This document shows positions 52,139 to 63,465 of a stretch of DNA of 64,000 nt, piece after piece. Below the pieces are notes generated by a model. It made no database searches and had not been told where the DNA came from. It saw only the letters and a list, made by a program, of their open reading frames with translations. The position numbers were made by a program, and so were the translations under genes. The stretch lies in NCBI RefSeq assembly GCF_014200725.1, contig NZ_JACHCL010000008.1:107907-171906 (forward strand). Reading direction: 5' to 3'. Source of the stretch: Janthinobacterium silvisoli. GTDB taxonomy: Bacteria; Pseudomonadota; Gammaproteobacteria; Burkholderiales; Burkholderiaceae_D. Position 1 is the first letter of the stretch, and each line of letters begins with the position of its first letter.

Positions 52139-55100
52139 CTACCTGGCAATAAGGGTGGAATGGGAGGGATCAACGTCTGGCGCCGGTACAGCTTTACTGC
52201 CCTGGCGGCGGAAACGGTCCATCAGCACATACACGACAGGCGTGGTGTACAGGGTCAGCAACTGGCTCAAAATCAGGCCGCCTACGATGGCGATACCCAG
52301 CGGCTGGCGCAGTTCCGCACCGTCGCCGCTGCCCACGGCCAGCGGGATGGCGCCAAAGATGGCCGCCACCGTCGTCATCAAAATGGGACGCAAGCGCAGG
52401 TTGGCGGCACGGAAAATGGCGGCTCCCGCCCCCATATGGCCGGCCCGCTGGCGCGTGATGGCGAAGTCGATCATCATGATGGCGTTTTTCTTGACGATGC
52501 CGATCAAGAGGATCACGCCGATCAGGGCGATGATGGAAAACTGTGTCTTGAACAGCATCAGGGCCAGCAAGGCGCCCACGCCGGCCGACGGCAGGGTCGA
52601 CAGGATGGTGATCGGGTGGACCAGGCTTTCATACAGCATGCCCAATACCAGATAGACCGTGACGATGGCCGCCGCGATCAGGATAGGCTGCGAGGACAAG
52701 GACTGTTGAAAAGCGTTGGCCGTGCCCTGGAAACTGCCGCGCACGGACGCCGGCAAGCCCAGGCCCTGCATGGCCTTGTCGATGGCGCCGGTCGCCTCGG
52801 ACAGCGACATATTCAGCGGCAGGTTGAAACTGACGGTGGACGCCGGGCTGCCGCCCTGGTGGTTGACAGACAGCGGCGTATTGCGCGGCGCAATCGTGGC
52901 AAACGCGGACAGCGGCACTTGCGCGCCCGAAGCGCTGCTCACATACAGCTTGTTCAGGGTTTCCGGCCCTTGCAGATACGGGCTGGCCAGCTCCATCACC
53001 ACGCGGTACTGGTTCAACGGGTTGTAGATCACCCCCACCTGGCGCTGGCCGAAGGCGTCGTTCAAGGTGTTGTCCAGAGTGGTCATGCTCACGCCCAGGC
53101 GGGCCGCCGCATCGCGGTCCACCTGCAGCGCCGTTTGCGCGCCCTTGTCCTGCTGGTCGCTATTGACATCGGTCAGCTCGGGCAGCTTGACCAGCGCATT
53201 GCGGATACGCGGCTCCCAGGTGCGCAAGGTGTCGATATCGTCGCCCTGCAAAGTGTATTGGTACTGCGCGTTGGCTTGCCGCCCACCGATGCGGATATCC
53301 TGCACCGGCACCAGGAACAGATTGGCGCCCGGTTCATGCGACAGCCGGCCGCGCAGGCGCGCCACCACCGCGTCCACCGCCAGCTTGCGCTCGGCCAGCG
53401 GTTTTAACGTGATATAAAAGTTGGCCGTATTGATCTGGTTGCCGCCGGTGGAACCGCTGACATTGGCCACCGCCGGGTCGGCGCGCAAAATCTTCACGAA
53501 GCGGTCTACCCGCTGCTGCATGATCTGGAAGGAGCTGCCCTGGTCGGCTTGCACACTGCCCACGATCACGCCTGTATCCTGCTGTGGAAAGAAGGTCTTG
53601 GGGATGGCCGTGTACAGGAACACGTTCAGGCCGATCACCGCCAGCAGGGCGATGATGGCCACCGGCTGGTGGCGCAAGGTCCAGGCCAGCGAACGCCGGT
53701 AGCCGCGCATCAGGCGCCGGCTGGCCCGTGCCAGCGCCGCGCCCACCTTCCCCGGCCGCTTGTGCGTGGGCGGCTTGAGCAGCACCGACGCCATCATGGG
53801 CGTGGTGCTCAGCGAGACGAACATGGAAATCAGGATCGCCGTCGACAGCACCACGGCAAATTCGCGGAACAGCCGCCCCACCACGCCGCCCATCAGCAGC
53901 AGCGGGATGAACACGGCGATCAGGCTGATACTGATGGACACCACCGTGAAGCCGATTTCACGCGCGCCCTTCAAGGCTGCTTCGCGCGCGCCCATGCCCT
54001 GTTCCATATGGCGCGAGATATTTTCCAGCACCACGATGGCGTCATCGACCACAAAACCGGTGGCCACCGTCAGCGCCATGGCCGACAGGTTATCCAGGCT
54101 GTAGCCGCACAAATACATCACGCCCAAAGTCCCCGCCAGCGAGACGGGCACGGCGACGGCAGGCAGCACGGCGGCGCGCCAGTTGCGCAAAAAAGCCAGC
54201 ACCACCAGCACCACCAGGCCAATGGCAATCGCCAGCGAGCGCTCCACTTCACGCAGCGAGGCGCGGATGGTCGGTGTGCGGTCGCTGATGACGTTCATGT
54301 CGATGGCGGCCGGGATCGAGGCTTGCAGCTGTGGCAGCAAGGCGCGCACCCGTTCCACCGTCTCGATGATATTGGCGCCCGGCTGCTTGAGCAGGAACAG
54401 CGCAATCGCCGGCTTGCCATTGGCCACGCCGTAATTGCGCACATCCTGCACCGAATCGGTCAAGGTGGCCACATCGCGCAGGCGCACGGCAGCGCCATCG
54501 CGGTAGCTGAGCAGCACTGGCGCATAGTCGGCCGCCGTGCGCGCCTGGTCGTTGGCGCCGATTTGCCAGCTCTGGCCATCCTGCTCCACCGCGCCCTTGG
54601 GCCGGTTGGCATTGGTGGATGTTATCGCCGTGCGCACGGTGTCGATGCCGATGCTCTTGGCGGCCAGCTTGTCCGGGTCCAGTTCCACGCGCACGGCCGG
54701 CAAGGCGCCGCCGCCCACGTTCACCTGGCCGATGCCCTGCACTTGCGACAAACGCTGGGCCAGCACGGTGGATGCCGCGTCATACATCTGGCCGCGCGTC
54801 AGGGTCGACGAGGTCAGCGCCAGGATCATGATGGGCGCGTCGGCCGGGTTCACTTTGCGGTAAGTGGGGTTGCTGGGCAAGCCGGTCGGCAGCAAGGTGC
54901 GGGCCGCGTTGATCGCCGCCTGCACGTCGCGCGCCGCGCCATCGATGTCGCGGTCCAGTTCAAACTGCATGGTGATGCTGGTCGAGCCCAGGGATGAGCG
55001 CGACGTGATTTCATTGACGCCGGCGATGCTGCCCAGTGACCGCTCGAGCGGCGTGGCCACGGTGGCCGCCATGGTGTCGGGGCTGGCGCCAGGCAGGCTG

Positions 55101-55246
55101 GCGCTGACCGAAATGGTGGGGAAATCCACTTGCGGCAAGGGTGCGATGGGCAGTAGCATGAAACCCAGCACCCCGGCCAGCGCCACGGCCAGGGTCAGCA
55201 AGGTGGTGGCGACGGGCCGCGCGATAAATGGCGCTGAAATATTCAT
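52139..55246 (-). CDS. mdtC: RND multidrug efflux transporter, MdtC-type
   Basis: The 1035-residue inner-membrane proton antiporter begins [20 protein letters not shown]. Twelve helices and two large periplasmic loops are present, and the TM4 Asp pair lies in [16 protein letters not shown]. Passages such as [20 protein letters not shown] and [20 protein letters not shown] follow E. coli MdtC closely. With MdtB it forms the B2C heterotrimer. Its ATG overlaps the mdtB stop (55243-55246). Confidence 0.93.
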   Translation of the reverse strand: MNISAPFIARPVATTLLTLAVALAGVLGFMLLPIAPLPQVDFPTISVSASLPGASPDTMAATVATPLERSLGSIAGVNEITSRSSLGSTSITMQFELDRDIDGAARDVQAAINAARTLLPTGLPSNPTYRKVNPADAPIMILALTSSTLTRGQMYDAASTVLAQRLSQVQGIGQVNVGGGALPAVRVELDPDKLAAKSIGIDTVRTAITSTNANRPKGAVEQDGQSWQIGANDQARTAADYAPVLLSYRDGAAVRLRDVATLTDSVQDVRNYGVANGKPAIALFLLKQPGANIIETVERVRALLPQLQASIPAAIDMNVISDRTPTIRASLREVERSLAIAIGLVVLVVLAFLRNWRAAVLPAVAVPVSLAGTLGVMYLCGYSLDNLSAMALTVATGFVVDDAIVVLENISRHMEQGMGAREAALKGAREIGFTVVSISISLIAVFIPLLLMGGVVGRLFREFAVVLSTAILISMFVSLSTTPMMASVLLKPPTHKRPGKVGAALARASRRLMRGYRRSLAWTLRHQPVAIIALLAVIGLNVFLYTAIPKTFFPQQDTGVIVGSVQADQGSSFQIMQQRVDRFVKILRADPAVANVSGSTGGNQINTANFYITLKPLAERKLAVDAVVARLRGRLSHEPGANLFLVPVQDIRIGGRQANAQYQYTLQGDDIDTLRTWEPRIRNALVKLPELTDVNSDQQDKGAQTALQVDRDAAARLGVSMTTLDNTLNDAFGQRQVGVIYNPLNQYRVVMELASPYLQGPETLNKLYVSSASGAQVPLSAFATIAPRNTPLSVNHQGGSPASTVSFNLPLNMSLSEATGAIDKAMQGLGLPASVRGSFQGTANAFQQSLSSQPILIAAAIVTVYLVLGMLYESLVHPITILSTLPSAGVGALLALMLFKTQFSIIALIGVILLIGIVKKNAIMMIDFAITRQRAGHMGAGAAIFRAANLRLRPILMTTVAAIFGAIPLAVGSGDGAELRQPLGIAIVGGLILSQLLTLYTTPVVYVLMDRFRRQGSKAVPAPDVDPSHSTLIAR

Positions 55247-58200
55247 GCAGCGCTCCCTGCGTCCTGCCCAGACCGTGCCGCCGCGCGGCGCGCACGCCAG
55301 TCGGCAAACGATTTTGCCCAGGCGGCGAAGCCCAGGTAAATTACCGGCGTGGAAAACAGGGTCAGCAACTGGCTGACCAGCAAGCCACCCACCATGGTCA
55401 CGCCCAGCGGATGGCGCAGCTCATGGCCCACGCCCGTGCCCAGCATCAGCGGCAAGGCGCCCAGCAAGGCGGCCATGGTAGTCATCAGGATAGGACGGAA
55501 ACGCAGCAAACAAGCCTGGTGGATGGCCTGGCGCGGCGCCATGCCTTCCTCGCGCTCGGCATACAGGGCGAAGTCGATCATCATGATGGCGTTCTTCTTG
55601 ACGATACCGATCAAGAGCACGATGCCGATGATGGCCACGATGCCCAGGTCTTCGCGCGCCACCAGCAAGGCCAGCAGCGCGCCCAGGCCGGCCGACGGCA
55701 GCGTCGACAAAATCGTCAGCGGGTGAATATAGCTTTCATACAGCACGCCCAGCACGATATACATGGTGACCACGGCAGCCAGGATCAGCATCACGGTACT
55801 GCTCAATGAAGCCTGGAAGGCTGCCGCCGCGCCCTGGAAGCTGGTTTCCACGCTGGCCGGGAAATGCAAGGACGCTTCCTGCGCCTTGATGGCGTCAACC
55901 GCATGGCCCAGCGCCGCGCCGGGCGCCAGGTTGAACGATATCGTCACGGCCGGGAACTGGCCCACATGATTGACGGCCAGCGGCGCGAGCCGGTTGACGA
56001 TGTGCGCCACCGAAGCGAGCGGCACTTGCACCACCGTCGTGACGCCAGCGGCGTTGACGCTGGAACCGGGCACGTACAGGCCGCCGATGGCGTCCGGCCC
56101 GCCATCGGCGCCACCGGCTGCTTCCAGCACCACGCGGTATTGGGACGTTTGCGTGTAAATGGTGGAAATCAAACGCTGGCCAAACGCGTTATACAGCGCC
56201 GTATCTATGGACGAAACCGTCACGCCCAGGCGGCCGGCCGCTTCGCGGTCGATCTGCACATAGGCTTGCTGGCCCTGCTGCTGCAAGTCGCTGGCCACGT
56301 CGGCCAGGTCCGGCAGGGTTTTCAATTTGGCCAGCAGGCTGGTGGCGGCAGCGCTCAACTGGGCCTGGTCTGGTGAACTGAGCAGGAACTGGTACTGCGT
56401 CTTTGAAATGCGGTCTTCGATGGTCAGGTCTTGCACCGCCTGGAAATAGGCGGTGATGCCCGGCACATGCGAAGTGCTGGCCGTCAGGCGGCGGATGATC
56501 TCGGGCGCGGCCGCACTACGGTCGGCAAACGGCTTGAGCGTGACCTGCATGCGGCCCGTGTTGAGCGTGGGGTTGTCGCCATCGACGCCGATAAAGGAGG
56601 CCAGGTGATCGACATCGGGATCGCGCAGGATGATATCGGCGATCGCCTGCTGGCGCTTGCCCATGGCGTCAAACGAGGTGGTTTGCGTCGCTTCCGTGAT
56701 CACTTGCAGCAAGCCTGTATCCTGCACGGGGAAAAAGCCCTTCGGCACGATCACGTACAGCAAGCCGGTCAAGACCAGCGTCGCCGCAAACACCAGCATC
56801 GCCATGCGCGGGCGGTTCAATACCCAGTCCAGCGCCACGCCGTAGCGGCTGACCAGTGCATTGAAACTGCGTTCGCTCCAGGCGCCCAGGCGCGTCTGGC
56901 GCCGTTCGTGCTCGGGGCGCAGCAGGCGCGCGCTCATCATCGGCGTCAGGGTCAGCGACACGAAGGCGGAAATCAGGATGGCCACGGCCAGGGTGATGGC
57001 AAATTCATGGAACAAGCGGCCCACCACGTCGCCCATGAACAGCAGCGGGATCAGCACGGCCAGCAGCGAAATCGTCAGCGAAATGATGGTAAAGCCGATC
57101 TGTTTGCTGCCTTTCAGTGCGGCCGCCATCGGCGTTTCACCCTCTTCCACGTAGCGGGCGATATTTTCGATCATGACGATGGCGTCATCGACCACGAAGC
57201 CGGTGGAAATCGTCAGCGCCATCAGGGTCAGGTTGTTGATGGAAAAACCGGCCAGGTAAATCACGCCAAACGTGCCCACCAAGGAGAGCGGCACGGCCAC
57301 GCTGGGGATCACGGTGGCGCTGGCGCTGCGCAGGAACAGGAAGATCACCATGATGACCAGCGCAATCGACAGCATCAGTTCGAACTGCGTGTCATCGACC
57401 GAGGCGCGGATAGTGGTCGTGCGGTCGGCGATCACCTGCACCTGCATAGCCTGCGGCAGCGAGGCTTGCAGCTTGGGCAGCAGCGCGCGCACTCTTTCCA
57501 CGGTCTGGATCACGTTGGCGCCAGGCTGGCGCTGCACGTTCAGGATCACGCCTGGCGTGCGGTCGGACCAGGCAGCCAGGTGCAGGTTTTCAGCGTCATC
57601 AACCACGCTGGCCACGTCTTTCAGGCGCAGGGGATTGCCATTTTTCCAGGCGATGATCACGTCCTGGTATTCGGCCGCCGATTTCAGCTGATCGTTGGCG
57701 TCGATGGTGGACGCGCGCTGGGCGCCGTCAAAACTGCCCTTGGCCTGGTTGACGTTGGCAGCCACGATGGCGGTGCGCACATCGTCGAGCGCCAGGCCCA
57801 GGTTGGTCAGCGCCTGCGGATTGGCGCGGATGCGCACGGCGGGCCTGCGTCCACCGGCAATGCTGACCAGCCCCACGCCATCGACTTGCGACAGCTTGGG
57901 CGCCAGCCGGTTTTCCACCAGGTCGTGCACGGCCGTCACCGCCATGGTGGGCGACGTGATGGCGATGGTCAGCACGGGCGCATCGGCCGGATTGACCTTG
58001 CTGTAAACGGGCGGCATGGGCAAGTCGGTCGGCAGCAGATTGCTGCCCGCATTGATGGCGGCCTGCACCTCTTGTTCAGCCACGTCCAGCGACAAGCCCA
58101 GCGAAAAGCGCAAGGTGATCACGGAAGCGCCGCCGGAACTGGTCGACGTCATCTGGCTCAGGCCCGGCATCTGGCCGAACTGGCGTTCCAGCGGCGCCGT

Positions 58201-58389
58201 CACGGTGGTCGACATCACGTCCGGACTGGCGCCCGGATACAGGGTGGTCACTTCTATCGTGGGGTAATCGACTTCCGGCAAGGCCGACAGCGGCAGCAGC
58301 CGGTAAGCCAGCATGCCGGCCAGCAGGATCGCCACCATCAGCAGCGCCGTGGCCACCGGCCGTTCAATAAAAATCTTCGAGGGATTCAT
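55243..58389 (-). CDS. mdtB: RND multidrug efflux transporter, MdtB-type
   Basis: The 1048-residue RND pump begins [20 protein letters not shown]. The TM4 Asp pair lies in [36 protein letters not shown] and [16 protein letters not shown] match E. coli MdtB. It starts 16 bases after the mdtA stop. The MdtBC pair typically exports bile salts, novobiocin and other compounds; here substrates are unknown. Confidence 0.93.
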   Translation of the reverse strand: MNPSKIFIERPVATALLMVAILLAGMLAYRLLPLSALPEVDYPTIEVTTLYPGASPDVMSTTVTAPLERQFGQMPGLSQMTSTSSGGASVITLRFSLGLSLDVAEQEVQAAINAGSNLLPTDLPMPPVYSKVNPADAPVLTIAITSPTMAVTAVHDLVENRLAPKLSQVDGVGLVSIAGGRRPAVRIRANPQALTNLGLALDDVRTAIVAANVNQAKGSFDGAQRASTIDANDQLKSAAEYQDVIIAWKNGNPLRLKDVASVVDDAENLHLAAWSDRTPGVILNVQRQPGANVIQTVERVRALLPKLQASLPQAMQVQVIADRTTTIRASVDDTQFELMLSIALVIMVIFLFLRSASATVIPSVAVPLSLVGTFGVIYLAGFSINNLTLMALTISTGFVVDDAIVMIENIARYVEEGETPMAAALKGSKQIGFTIISLTISLLAVLIPLLFMGDVVGRLFHEFAITLAVAILISAFVSLTLTPMMSARLLRPEHERRQTRLGAWSERSFNALVSRYGVALDWVLNRPRMAMLVFAATLVLTGLLYVIVPKGFFPVQDTGLLQVITEATQTTSFDAMGKRQQAIADIILRDPDVDHLASFIGVDGDNPTLNTGRMQVTLKPFADRSAAAPEIIRRLTASTSHVPGITAYFQAVQDLTIEDRISKTQYQFLLSSPDQAQLSAAATSLLAKLKTLPDLADVASDLQQQGQQAYVQIDREAAGRLGVTVSSIDTALYNAFGQRLISTIYTQTSQYRVVLEAAGGADGGPDAIGGLYVPGSSVNAAGVTTVVQVPLASVAHIVNRLAPLAVNHVGQFPAVTISFNLAPGAALGHAVDAIKAQEASLHFPASVETSFQGAAAAFQASLSSTVMLILAAVVTMYIVLGVLYESYIHPLTILSTLPSAGLGALLALLVAREDLGIVAIIGIVLLIGIVKKNAIMMIDFALYAEREEGMAPRQAIHQACLLRFRPILMTTMAALLGALPLMLGTGVGHELRHPLGVTMVGGLLVSQLLTLFSTPVIYLGFAAWAKSFADWRARRAAARSGQDAGSAA

Positions 58390-58405
58390 GCGTGGTTCCC
58401 GCTAC

Positions 58406-59659
58406 TCAGTGTGCAACTGCCGGGGCGGCATGGTGCTGCGCCTGCGCTGTAATCACCTCCACCGTGGCGCCGGGCCGCAAGCGGTCGCCGCCATCGATCA
58501 CTACCCGGTCACCGGCCTGCAGATCGCCTTGCACCGCTACCCAGCTGGCATCGGCCGCGCCTGGCTGCACCACATGCACGCTGACTTTGTTATCCGCCCC
58601 CACCACATACACATAGGCGCCCTGCGCGCCGCGCAGCACGGCCGCCTGCGGCACTGCCAGCACATCGTGCAGGGTGTCGAGCTGCAAGGTCACGTTGACG
58701 GCCTGGTTCGGGAACAGGCTGTCATCGAGATTCGGGAACAGCGCCTTGACCTTGATGGTGTCAGTCGTCACATCGATGCTATTGTCGACGGTGGCCACCG
58801 TGCCCACGGCCAGCGGCTGCTTGCCGCCACGGTCAAACGCTTGCACGGGCATCGCCACGCCGCCGTGCAGGCGCTTTGAAATTACGGGGATATTGCTGGC
58901 CGGCACGGCAAACGTCAGGGCGATGGGCCGGGTTTGCGTGATGATCACCACGCCATTCGCATCCGTAGGCTGGATCACATTGCCCAGGTCGACCTGCTTG
59001 AGGCCCACCCGGCCCGAGATGGGCGCCGTCACGCGGGTGTAGGACAATTGCAGCTGGGCGCTGGCGACGGCGGCCTGGTCCAGTTTCACCGTGCCTTCCA
59101 GTTGATGCACCAGCGCGACCTGGGTATCGAGCTGTTGTTTCGGAATCGCATCCTTGGCCAGCAAACCTTGGTAGCGGACCAGATCGATCCTGGCGTTTTC
59201 CAGCTGCGCCTGGTCGCGCAGCAGCGCGCCTTGCGACTGGTCCAGGCTAGCCTGGAACGAGCGCGGATCGATTTGCGCCAGTTGCTGGCCCGCCTTCACC
59301 TGCTGGCCTTCGACAAAATCGAGGCGCTGCAGCACGCCGCTGACCTGGGCGTGCACGATGGCGGTATTCGAGGCGGCAATATTGCCTATCGCCGTGACCA
59401 GCACGCGGATATCTTGCTTGCGCGCCACTTGCACGGAAACCGGCGATGGCGGCGCGGCCCTGCCCCCTGGCCCTCCCTGGCCATGTGCGCGCCCCCCGCC
59501 ACCTTCATGCGACTGGCCTGCAGCCTGGCCCTGGGCCTGTTGATGGGAGTGCCACCACCAGCCGCCAGCGCCGGCAACGGCCAGCAAGGCCACCAGCAGC
59601 CAAGGCAGAATGCGCCCCTCGGCGCGCACAGGAAAAACGGTTTGGGCAGAACGCGTCAT
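58406..59659 (-). CDS. mdtA: RND efflux periplasmic adaptor, MdtA-type
   Basis: The 417-residue membrane-fusion protein has an N-terminal anchor (ILPWLLVALLAVAGAGGWWW) and a Gly/His-rich linker. A biotinyl-lipoyl-like domain and alpha-hairpin follow (VSGVLQRLDFVEGQQVKAGQ, LARDQ-type coiled coil), then a beta-barrel (APISGRVGLKQVDLGNVIQP). AGGGG six bases before the ATG supports the start. It is the first gene of the four-gene pump operon mdtABC plus outer membrane factor. Confidence 0.93.
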   Translation of the reverse strand: MTRSAQTVFPVRAEGRILPWLLVALLAVAGAGGWWWHSHQQAQGQAAGQSHEGGGGRAHGQGGPGGRAAPPSPVSVQVARKQDIRVLVTAIGNIAASNTAIVHAQVSGVLQRLDFVEGQQVKAGQQLAQIDPRSFQASLDQSQGALLRDQAQLENARIDLVRYQGLLAKDAIPKQQLDTQVALVHQLEGTVKLDQAAVASAQLQLSYTRVTAPISGRVGLKQVDLGNVIQPTDANGVVIITQTRPIALTFAVPASNIPVISKRLHGGVAMPVQAFDRGGKQPLAVGTVATVDNSIDVTTDTIKVKALFPNLDDSLFPNQAVNVTLQLDTLHDVLAVPQAAVLRGAQGAYVYVVGADNKVSVHVVQPGAADASWVAVQGDLQAGDRVVIDGGDRLRPGATVEVITAQAQHHAAPAVAH

Positions 59660-59740
59660 CTATTACCCCTAAAAATTTCTTTTTTACAATGTCAAAGTCT
59701 ACACGCGACCCATGTTTTTGATAGCCGGGTGCGTAACAAC

Positions 59741-59774
59741 GGCGCCGCTGCCGCCCGATGGCGGCAACGGCGCC
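59741..59774 (-). terminator. Hairpin terminator after glycine-zipper gene
   Basis: Fifteen-base GC-rich arms at 59741-59755 (GGCGCCGCTGCCGCC) and 59760-59774 pair with one mismatch around a CGAT loop, five bases after the minus-strand stop. Only a short T-run follows, so termination may be partial. Confidence 0.6.
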
Positions 59775-59779
59775 CCGGA

Positions 59780-60466
59780 TCAGAAGCGACGCCCGTGGTG
59801 GAAGCCGCCGCCAAAGTGCGCGCCTATGCCGATCACCGGCCGGCCGAAGCTCCCATACCCGTAGTAACCATACGCTGGGTACCAGCCAAAGTCGGAGTTA
59901 TCGACATACACGGTGGTGCTGACGGGATTGACCACAGGCACCACTTGCTGCTGCATCACAGCGGGTGACGAGGTGTCGCCGCTGGCCGTCACGGAGACGT
60001 TGACGGCGATGCGCTCGCCCGGGTCTTGCGGCACGCGGGCCTGGTAGCGCTGGCCTTGATAGTCATAGGTGACGTCGTAGCCAATCACCCGGTTGACGTA
60101 GCTGGCGCCGTTCTGGCACACCAGGCTATTGACTTGTTGCGGCGGCGTGTTGGCCGCTTCAATGTTGTTGCCGGTAATCGCACCAGCCACCACGCCGAGG
60201 CCGGTCGCCAGCGCGCGGCCAGCGCCGCCGCCGATCGCATTGCCGGCCAGGCCACCGATCAGCGCGCCCGCCACCGCGCCGCCACCCGACGTTTCCGGGG
60301 CGCGCACTTGGGTGACGTTCTTGCAGCTTTGCTGCGGTACGGCCACTTGCGCCGTCACAGGCGTGCTGGAGACGACGTTGCCGTACTCGGTCGCCAGCGC
60401 TGCGCTGCAGACGCTGGCAAGGCCGACGGCAATGAATGGAATAAGTAAAGGAATCCTGGTTTTCAT
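59780..60466 (-). CDS. Glycine-zipper 2TM-domain envelope protein
   Basis: The 228-residue exported protein has a signal peptide (MKTRIPLLIPFIAVGLASVC, cut after ALA). A glycine-zipper stretch GGGAVAGALIGGLAGNAIGG, GAGRALATGLGVVAGAITG (about 84-122) follows, then a beta-rich domain and a Tyr/Gly/His-rich tail ending GFHHGRRF. It resembles SlyB/Rick17kDa-type outer membrane proteins but lacks a lipobox. GAGG lies six bases before ATG 60466. Its role in the envelope is inferred from the family only. Confidence 0.85.
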   Translation of the reverse strand: MKTRIPLLIPFIAVGLASVCSAALATEYGNVVSSTPVTAQVAVPQQSCKNVTQVRAPETSGGGAVAGALIGGLAGNAIGGGAGRALATGLGVVAGAITGNNIEAANTPPQQVNSLVCQNGASYVNRVIGYDVTYDYQGQRYQARVPQDPGERIAVNVSVTASGDTSSPAVMQQQVVPVVNPVSTTVYVDNSDFGWYPAYGYYGYGSFGRPVIGIGAHFGGGFHHGRRF

Positions 60467-60769
60467 GATAAGCCTCGCTTTCTGGACTTGAATGGCCGAT
60501 GCCATGAGTACAGAATAAGACCCCAGGAAGACAGCCATGTTTCCGGCTATCGAAAGATTGTTTCAGTTGAAATCTGGCGTGCGGGGGGAGTGCTTCGGGC
60601 GGTTGTGACTAAAGGTCGTCGCCACCGTTGATCTTGTTGCAGCGCTGAAGAACTATCTAACCCTACGGGTCGAGCGGCGCTATCTCATGAGTGGTGACCC
60701 GAAGGAATATCGAGGCTTGCGTCCAGACACTACAGGCCGCAACTAAGGCGTGGTAGCTCAGACTTATTG

Positions 60770-60804
60770 GATAACAGTTATCAGATAGATTAGATTGTTA
60801 TAAT
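60770..60804 (+). promoter_or_regulatory. Promoter with operator-like palindrome upstream of unknown gene
   Basis: GATAAC-A-GTTATC (60770-60782) is a perfect 13-base palindrome. TATAAT (60799-60804) follows 16 bases later as a good -10. The palindrome covers the -35 position, so a repressor may act here. The preceding 60467-60769 shows no gene. Confidence 0.5.
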
Positions 60805-60883
60805 TCCCATATTCAGCCACTCGTTGCAGAGTAGCATTGCGAAAAATATATCCCTACTTCAACTTACAAATCCACTTTCACGT

Positions 60884-61927
60884 ATGAACGAAGCCATCCC
60901 CTTTCTTCGCCGCTGTCACCGCACCGAGTCAGGAACCGCCGTAATTTGGCCGTTCCTAAATGTTGAACAGCGCCAAGGAGCACTTGAGCTCTTTCTAGAT
61001 AACAATGCCTTAACTAGACCTCAATGGCTATCCGAACTACCTGAAAATCTGCTTCGCGATTGCGTCGTAAATCCTTGGATGGCAATTCAAGAGCAGTGGT
61101 TTTCGAATCCCTGCTTCCGTGAAGAACCAGAGGCCCGTATCAACGACTGGATCGACAACCTTGCACGGTACGGTGTCAAATTCCGCACGGGCTATGGAAG
61201 CGATCAAGTTCAGCTGATAATGAAGAACGAAAAGGCACTTCGCAGGCAATTCAGCTCGGTAATTCCATTCGTCGCTATTATGAAGAATCTGCTCTCTCAG
61301 AAGTTGTCAGTCGATGAATCGCTGATGCGCTTGACTGAAATGGGGCAGACCGACATTCCCCGCTTCATGGGCGCGATAGCGCTGACGGCGCTGGGAGTAG
61401 CACTAAAAAAACAACAATCGTTCAAGTTTAAAAGTGACTCTAAACCTGCCTATTCGTACCTCTCATCTTTCTTAGAATTTCAGCCGTCTAAAAAAGACGA
61501 GAGCGACTACATGAACGTACCGTACCTCCGTAACCGCGCTGGCGACCTGAATATGTGGCTCATGCTACCAGTGCTGCGCCAGCTTGGATATTCAATCGGA
61601 AACCATTCCACGTTGGCAACTGGAGATAAGGCGCTACATCGGGTCATTTTTCGGGCAATTCCGCCAGTAATGACGCACAACGGAATTACCAGCTTTAGTG
61701 TGGCCCCCGATGAACTTCCAAAGGAGGTTTTTGACCGGGTCATCGGCGTGATCGATAACTTACAGCCTCGGGCAACTTCGACTCCTGGCGAGCAACTGGC
61801 GAGAATGAAGAACGTGTTCAGCCTAGCCAAGGCGTGCACTAACGATCAACGCGAGCGCTATGCTCTTGATAAGGTGTTCTCCGAATGGTGGCTACCGGGG
61901 CACGGCTTGGAAATCGAGCCAATGTGA
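60884..61927 (+). CDS. Hypothetical protein next to SIR2-HerA genes
   Basis: The 347-residue soluble protein begins MNEAIPFLRRCHRTESGTAV. It is mainly helical, with phrases NPWMAIQEQWFSNPCFREEP, ARINDWIDNLARYGVKFRTG and AGDLNMWLMLPVLRQLGYSI. I recognise no family. A TTG at 60824 would give 20 extra residues; neither start has a clear Shine-Dalgarno site. Its GC content is lower than the chromosome average. It lies 383 bases upstream of the SIR2 gene on the same strand and may belong to the same defence island. Confidence 0.6.
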   Translation: MNEAIPFLRRCHRTESGTAVIWPFLNVEQRQGALELFLDNNALTRPQWLSELPENLLRDCVVNPWMAIQEQWFSNPCFREEPEARINDWIDNLARYGVKFRTGYGSDQVQLIMKNEKALRRQFSSVIPFVAIMKNLLSQKLSVDESLMRLTEMGQTDIPRFMGAIALTALGVALKKQQSFKFKSDSKPAYSYLSSFLEFQPSKKDESDYMNVPYLRNRAGDLNMWLMLPVLRQLGYSIGNHSTLATGDKALHRVIFRAIPPVMTHNGITSFSVAPDELPKEVFDRVIGVIDNLQPRATSTPGEQLARMKNVFSLAKACTNDQRERYALDKVFSEWWLPGHGLEIEPM

Positions 61928-62110
61928 ATACTAGGGTCGCTACGGTGCGAGGCATTCGCGGGCAGATAGCCACCAGCAAGCCCTCTGTTTCGCACAGTTC
62001 ACAAAGCAATAGGAAGTCGGTGATTATGCTCTAGTATCTCTCGAGCTTCTTATGTTTCCGCATCCCGACGCATAATTTCGTCCAGATCGCTTGGTAATTC
62101 CCCCTCTCTA

Positions 62111-62130
62111 TACTGCGTATAAATACAGTA
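62111..62130. promoter_or_regulatory. LexA-box-like palindrome upstream of SIR2 gene
   Basis: TACTGCGTATAAATACAGTA matches 17 of 20 positions of the classical SOS box (CTGT-N8-ACAG with TA ends; here CTGC-N8-ACAG). It lies 181 bases before the SIR2 start in a 383-base intergenic stretch (61928-62310) that otherwise shows no gene except a short minus frame of about 32 codons. Confidence 0.45.
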
Positions 62131-62310
62131 GTTTATGCATTTGCCCATGCCGCATTCAAGCCGTTAATTTTGCTGCCTTTTTAGAAACTTGCAACTGGGA
62201 TGCACAGCTTCTCGCAATTTGGTAGAAAGGCATCTTTTCGGTTACCTTAAGAAATATCTCGATAATAATATTAATTTTAATCATATTAATCTTAGAATAG
62301 GTTTCTCCCA

Positions 62311-63465
62311 ATGACATCAACATTTAGCTTTATCGATCTTTGCGATCAAAATATTAATATCTTGATCGGTTCCGGGGCATCATATGGCTTATTCCCAACG
62401 CTTGAACTTGGTATCAAATCGAATGATGGCGCAAATACCACGGTTGAGTCACTGGCCACCTTGTTTCAGGATCGAACTGACCCGCGTTATTCCGCGTTGT
62501 TCATGCACTACTACAAAACGTGCATCGAACCTGTGCTGGCGTTTGATTACACTGGGGCGACGGTAAACGCTGTCCATGCGGAGGTATTGGAAAATTACCG
62601 GCGATTTCTCGGTTCGTTGCTCTTGCTGTTAAGGCGAAAAAAGGCCGATCAGCGCAAGGTATGCAACCTATTCACAACAAACTACGATGGATGCCTTGCT
62701 CATGCGGCCGAGGAGCTATGGAAAGAGCGCAAGCATGAGTTCTACTTGAATGATGGGACAACCGGTTTCAAGCGTCGATATCTCGACGCCAGGAATTTCA
62801 GTACGATGACGACGCAAACCGGGATCTTCGGGCGACATCGAAACGAAGTTTCGCAAATTAACTTGATCCACTTGCATGGTTCCAATTATTGGTTCAAAGA
62901 TGCAGATCGCATTCAGGTCAACTACCTCACCAGCAACGGGGAAAGGCTCGTGACTTCAGGCGGGTTTGCAAAGTGTGATGAATTTTCAAATGTTCTGCTT
63001 GACCCAACAAAGGAGGTAGATGATCTTCCTGATGTGAAGTTTGTTGGTAAAGAGACTTCTGCGTTTTGGGAGAAATACGATTTGCTGCCTATCGTCAACC
63101 CTACCAAGTGGAAGTTCCACGAAACCGTCTTCGAAGAGCACTATTACCAGATGCTCCGCTACCTTAGCTATGAGCTTGAGAAGCCTCATGCAGTATTGTT
63201 GACCTTTGGGTTTTCATTTGCGGATGAACATATTCGTCAGTTGGTTCGGCGATCCCTGTCGAATCCTTCACTTCAAGTCTACGTGTGCTGTTACAGCGCG
63301 GGCGCGAAGGCTACTATTGACGGGTACTTTGCTGAGTTTCCGAATGTGCAGACCATCGTGCTCGATGATCCGCTAGATTTCACAGCATTCAATGAACAGG
63401 TTTTCACAGCGTCACCAACGGCAGTGAGTGCCAAGGCCGCTTTGGCTGAAGGGGTGGCCGAATGA
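62311..63465 (+). CDS. SIR2-domain defence protein (SIR2-HerA type)
   Basis: The 384-residue SIR2-like NAD hydrolase has the nucleotide loop GSGAS at 20-24, TTNYD with catalytic Asn124 and Asp126, and IHLHGS with catalytic His187/189. A late GFSFADEHIRQLV is typical of prokaryotic SIR2 defence effectors. In SIR2-HerA systems this protein forms a complex with the HerA ATPase and depletes NAD on phage infection. Its last four bases overlap the start of the HerA-like gene (ATGA). The protein is intact in the window. Confidence 0.82.
   Translation: MTSTFSFIDLCDQNINILIGSGASYGLFPTLELGIKSNDGANTTVESLATLFQDRTDPRYSALFMHYYKTCIEPVLAFDYTGATVNAVHAEVLENYRRFLGSLLLLLRRKKADQRKVCNLFTTNYDGCLAHAAEELWKERKHEFYLNDGTTGFKRRYLDARNFSTMTTQTGIFGRHRNEVSQINLIHLHGSNYWFKDADRIQVNYLTSNGERLVTSGGFAKCDEFSNVLLDPTKEVDDLPDVKFVGKETSAFWEKYDLLPIVNPTKWKFHETVFEEHYYQMLRYLSYELEKPHAVLLTFGFSFADEHIRQLVRRSLSNPSLQVYVCCYSAGAKATIDGYFAEFPNVQTIVLDDPLDFTAFNEQVFTASPTAVSAKAALAEGVAE

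Noticed and set aside
56431..58452. Very long plus-strand open frame (673 codons) opposite mdtB
   Set aside because: It is the antisense of a conserved RND gene; His/Arg/Gln-rich low-complexity translation is typical of high-GC shadow frames.
60750..60790. tRNA-like phrase GTGGTAGCTCAGAC
   Set aside because: It resembles a tRNA D-arm start, but no matching acceptor, anticodon or T-arm follows.
62020..62150. Minus-strand peptide MGKCINYCIYTQYREGELPS (32 codons in all)
   Set aside because: It has no Shine-Dalgarno site, and the same bases form the LexA-like palindrome; not enough to call a gene.
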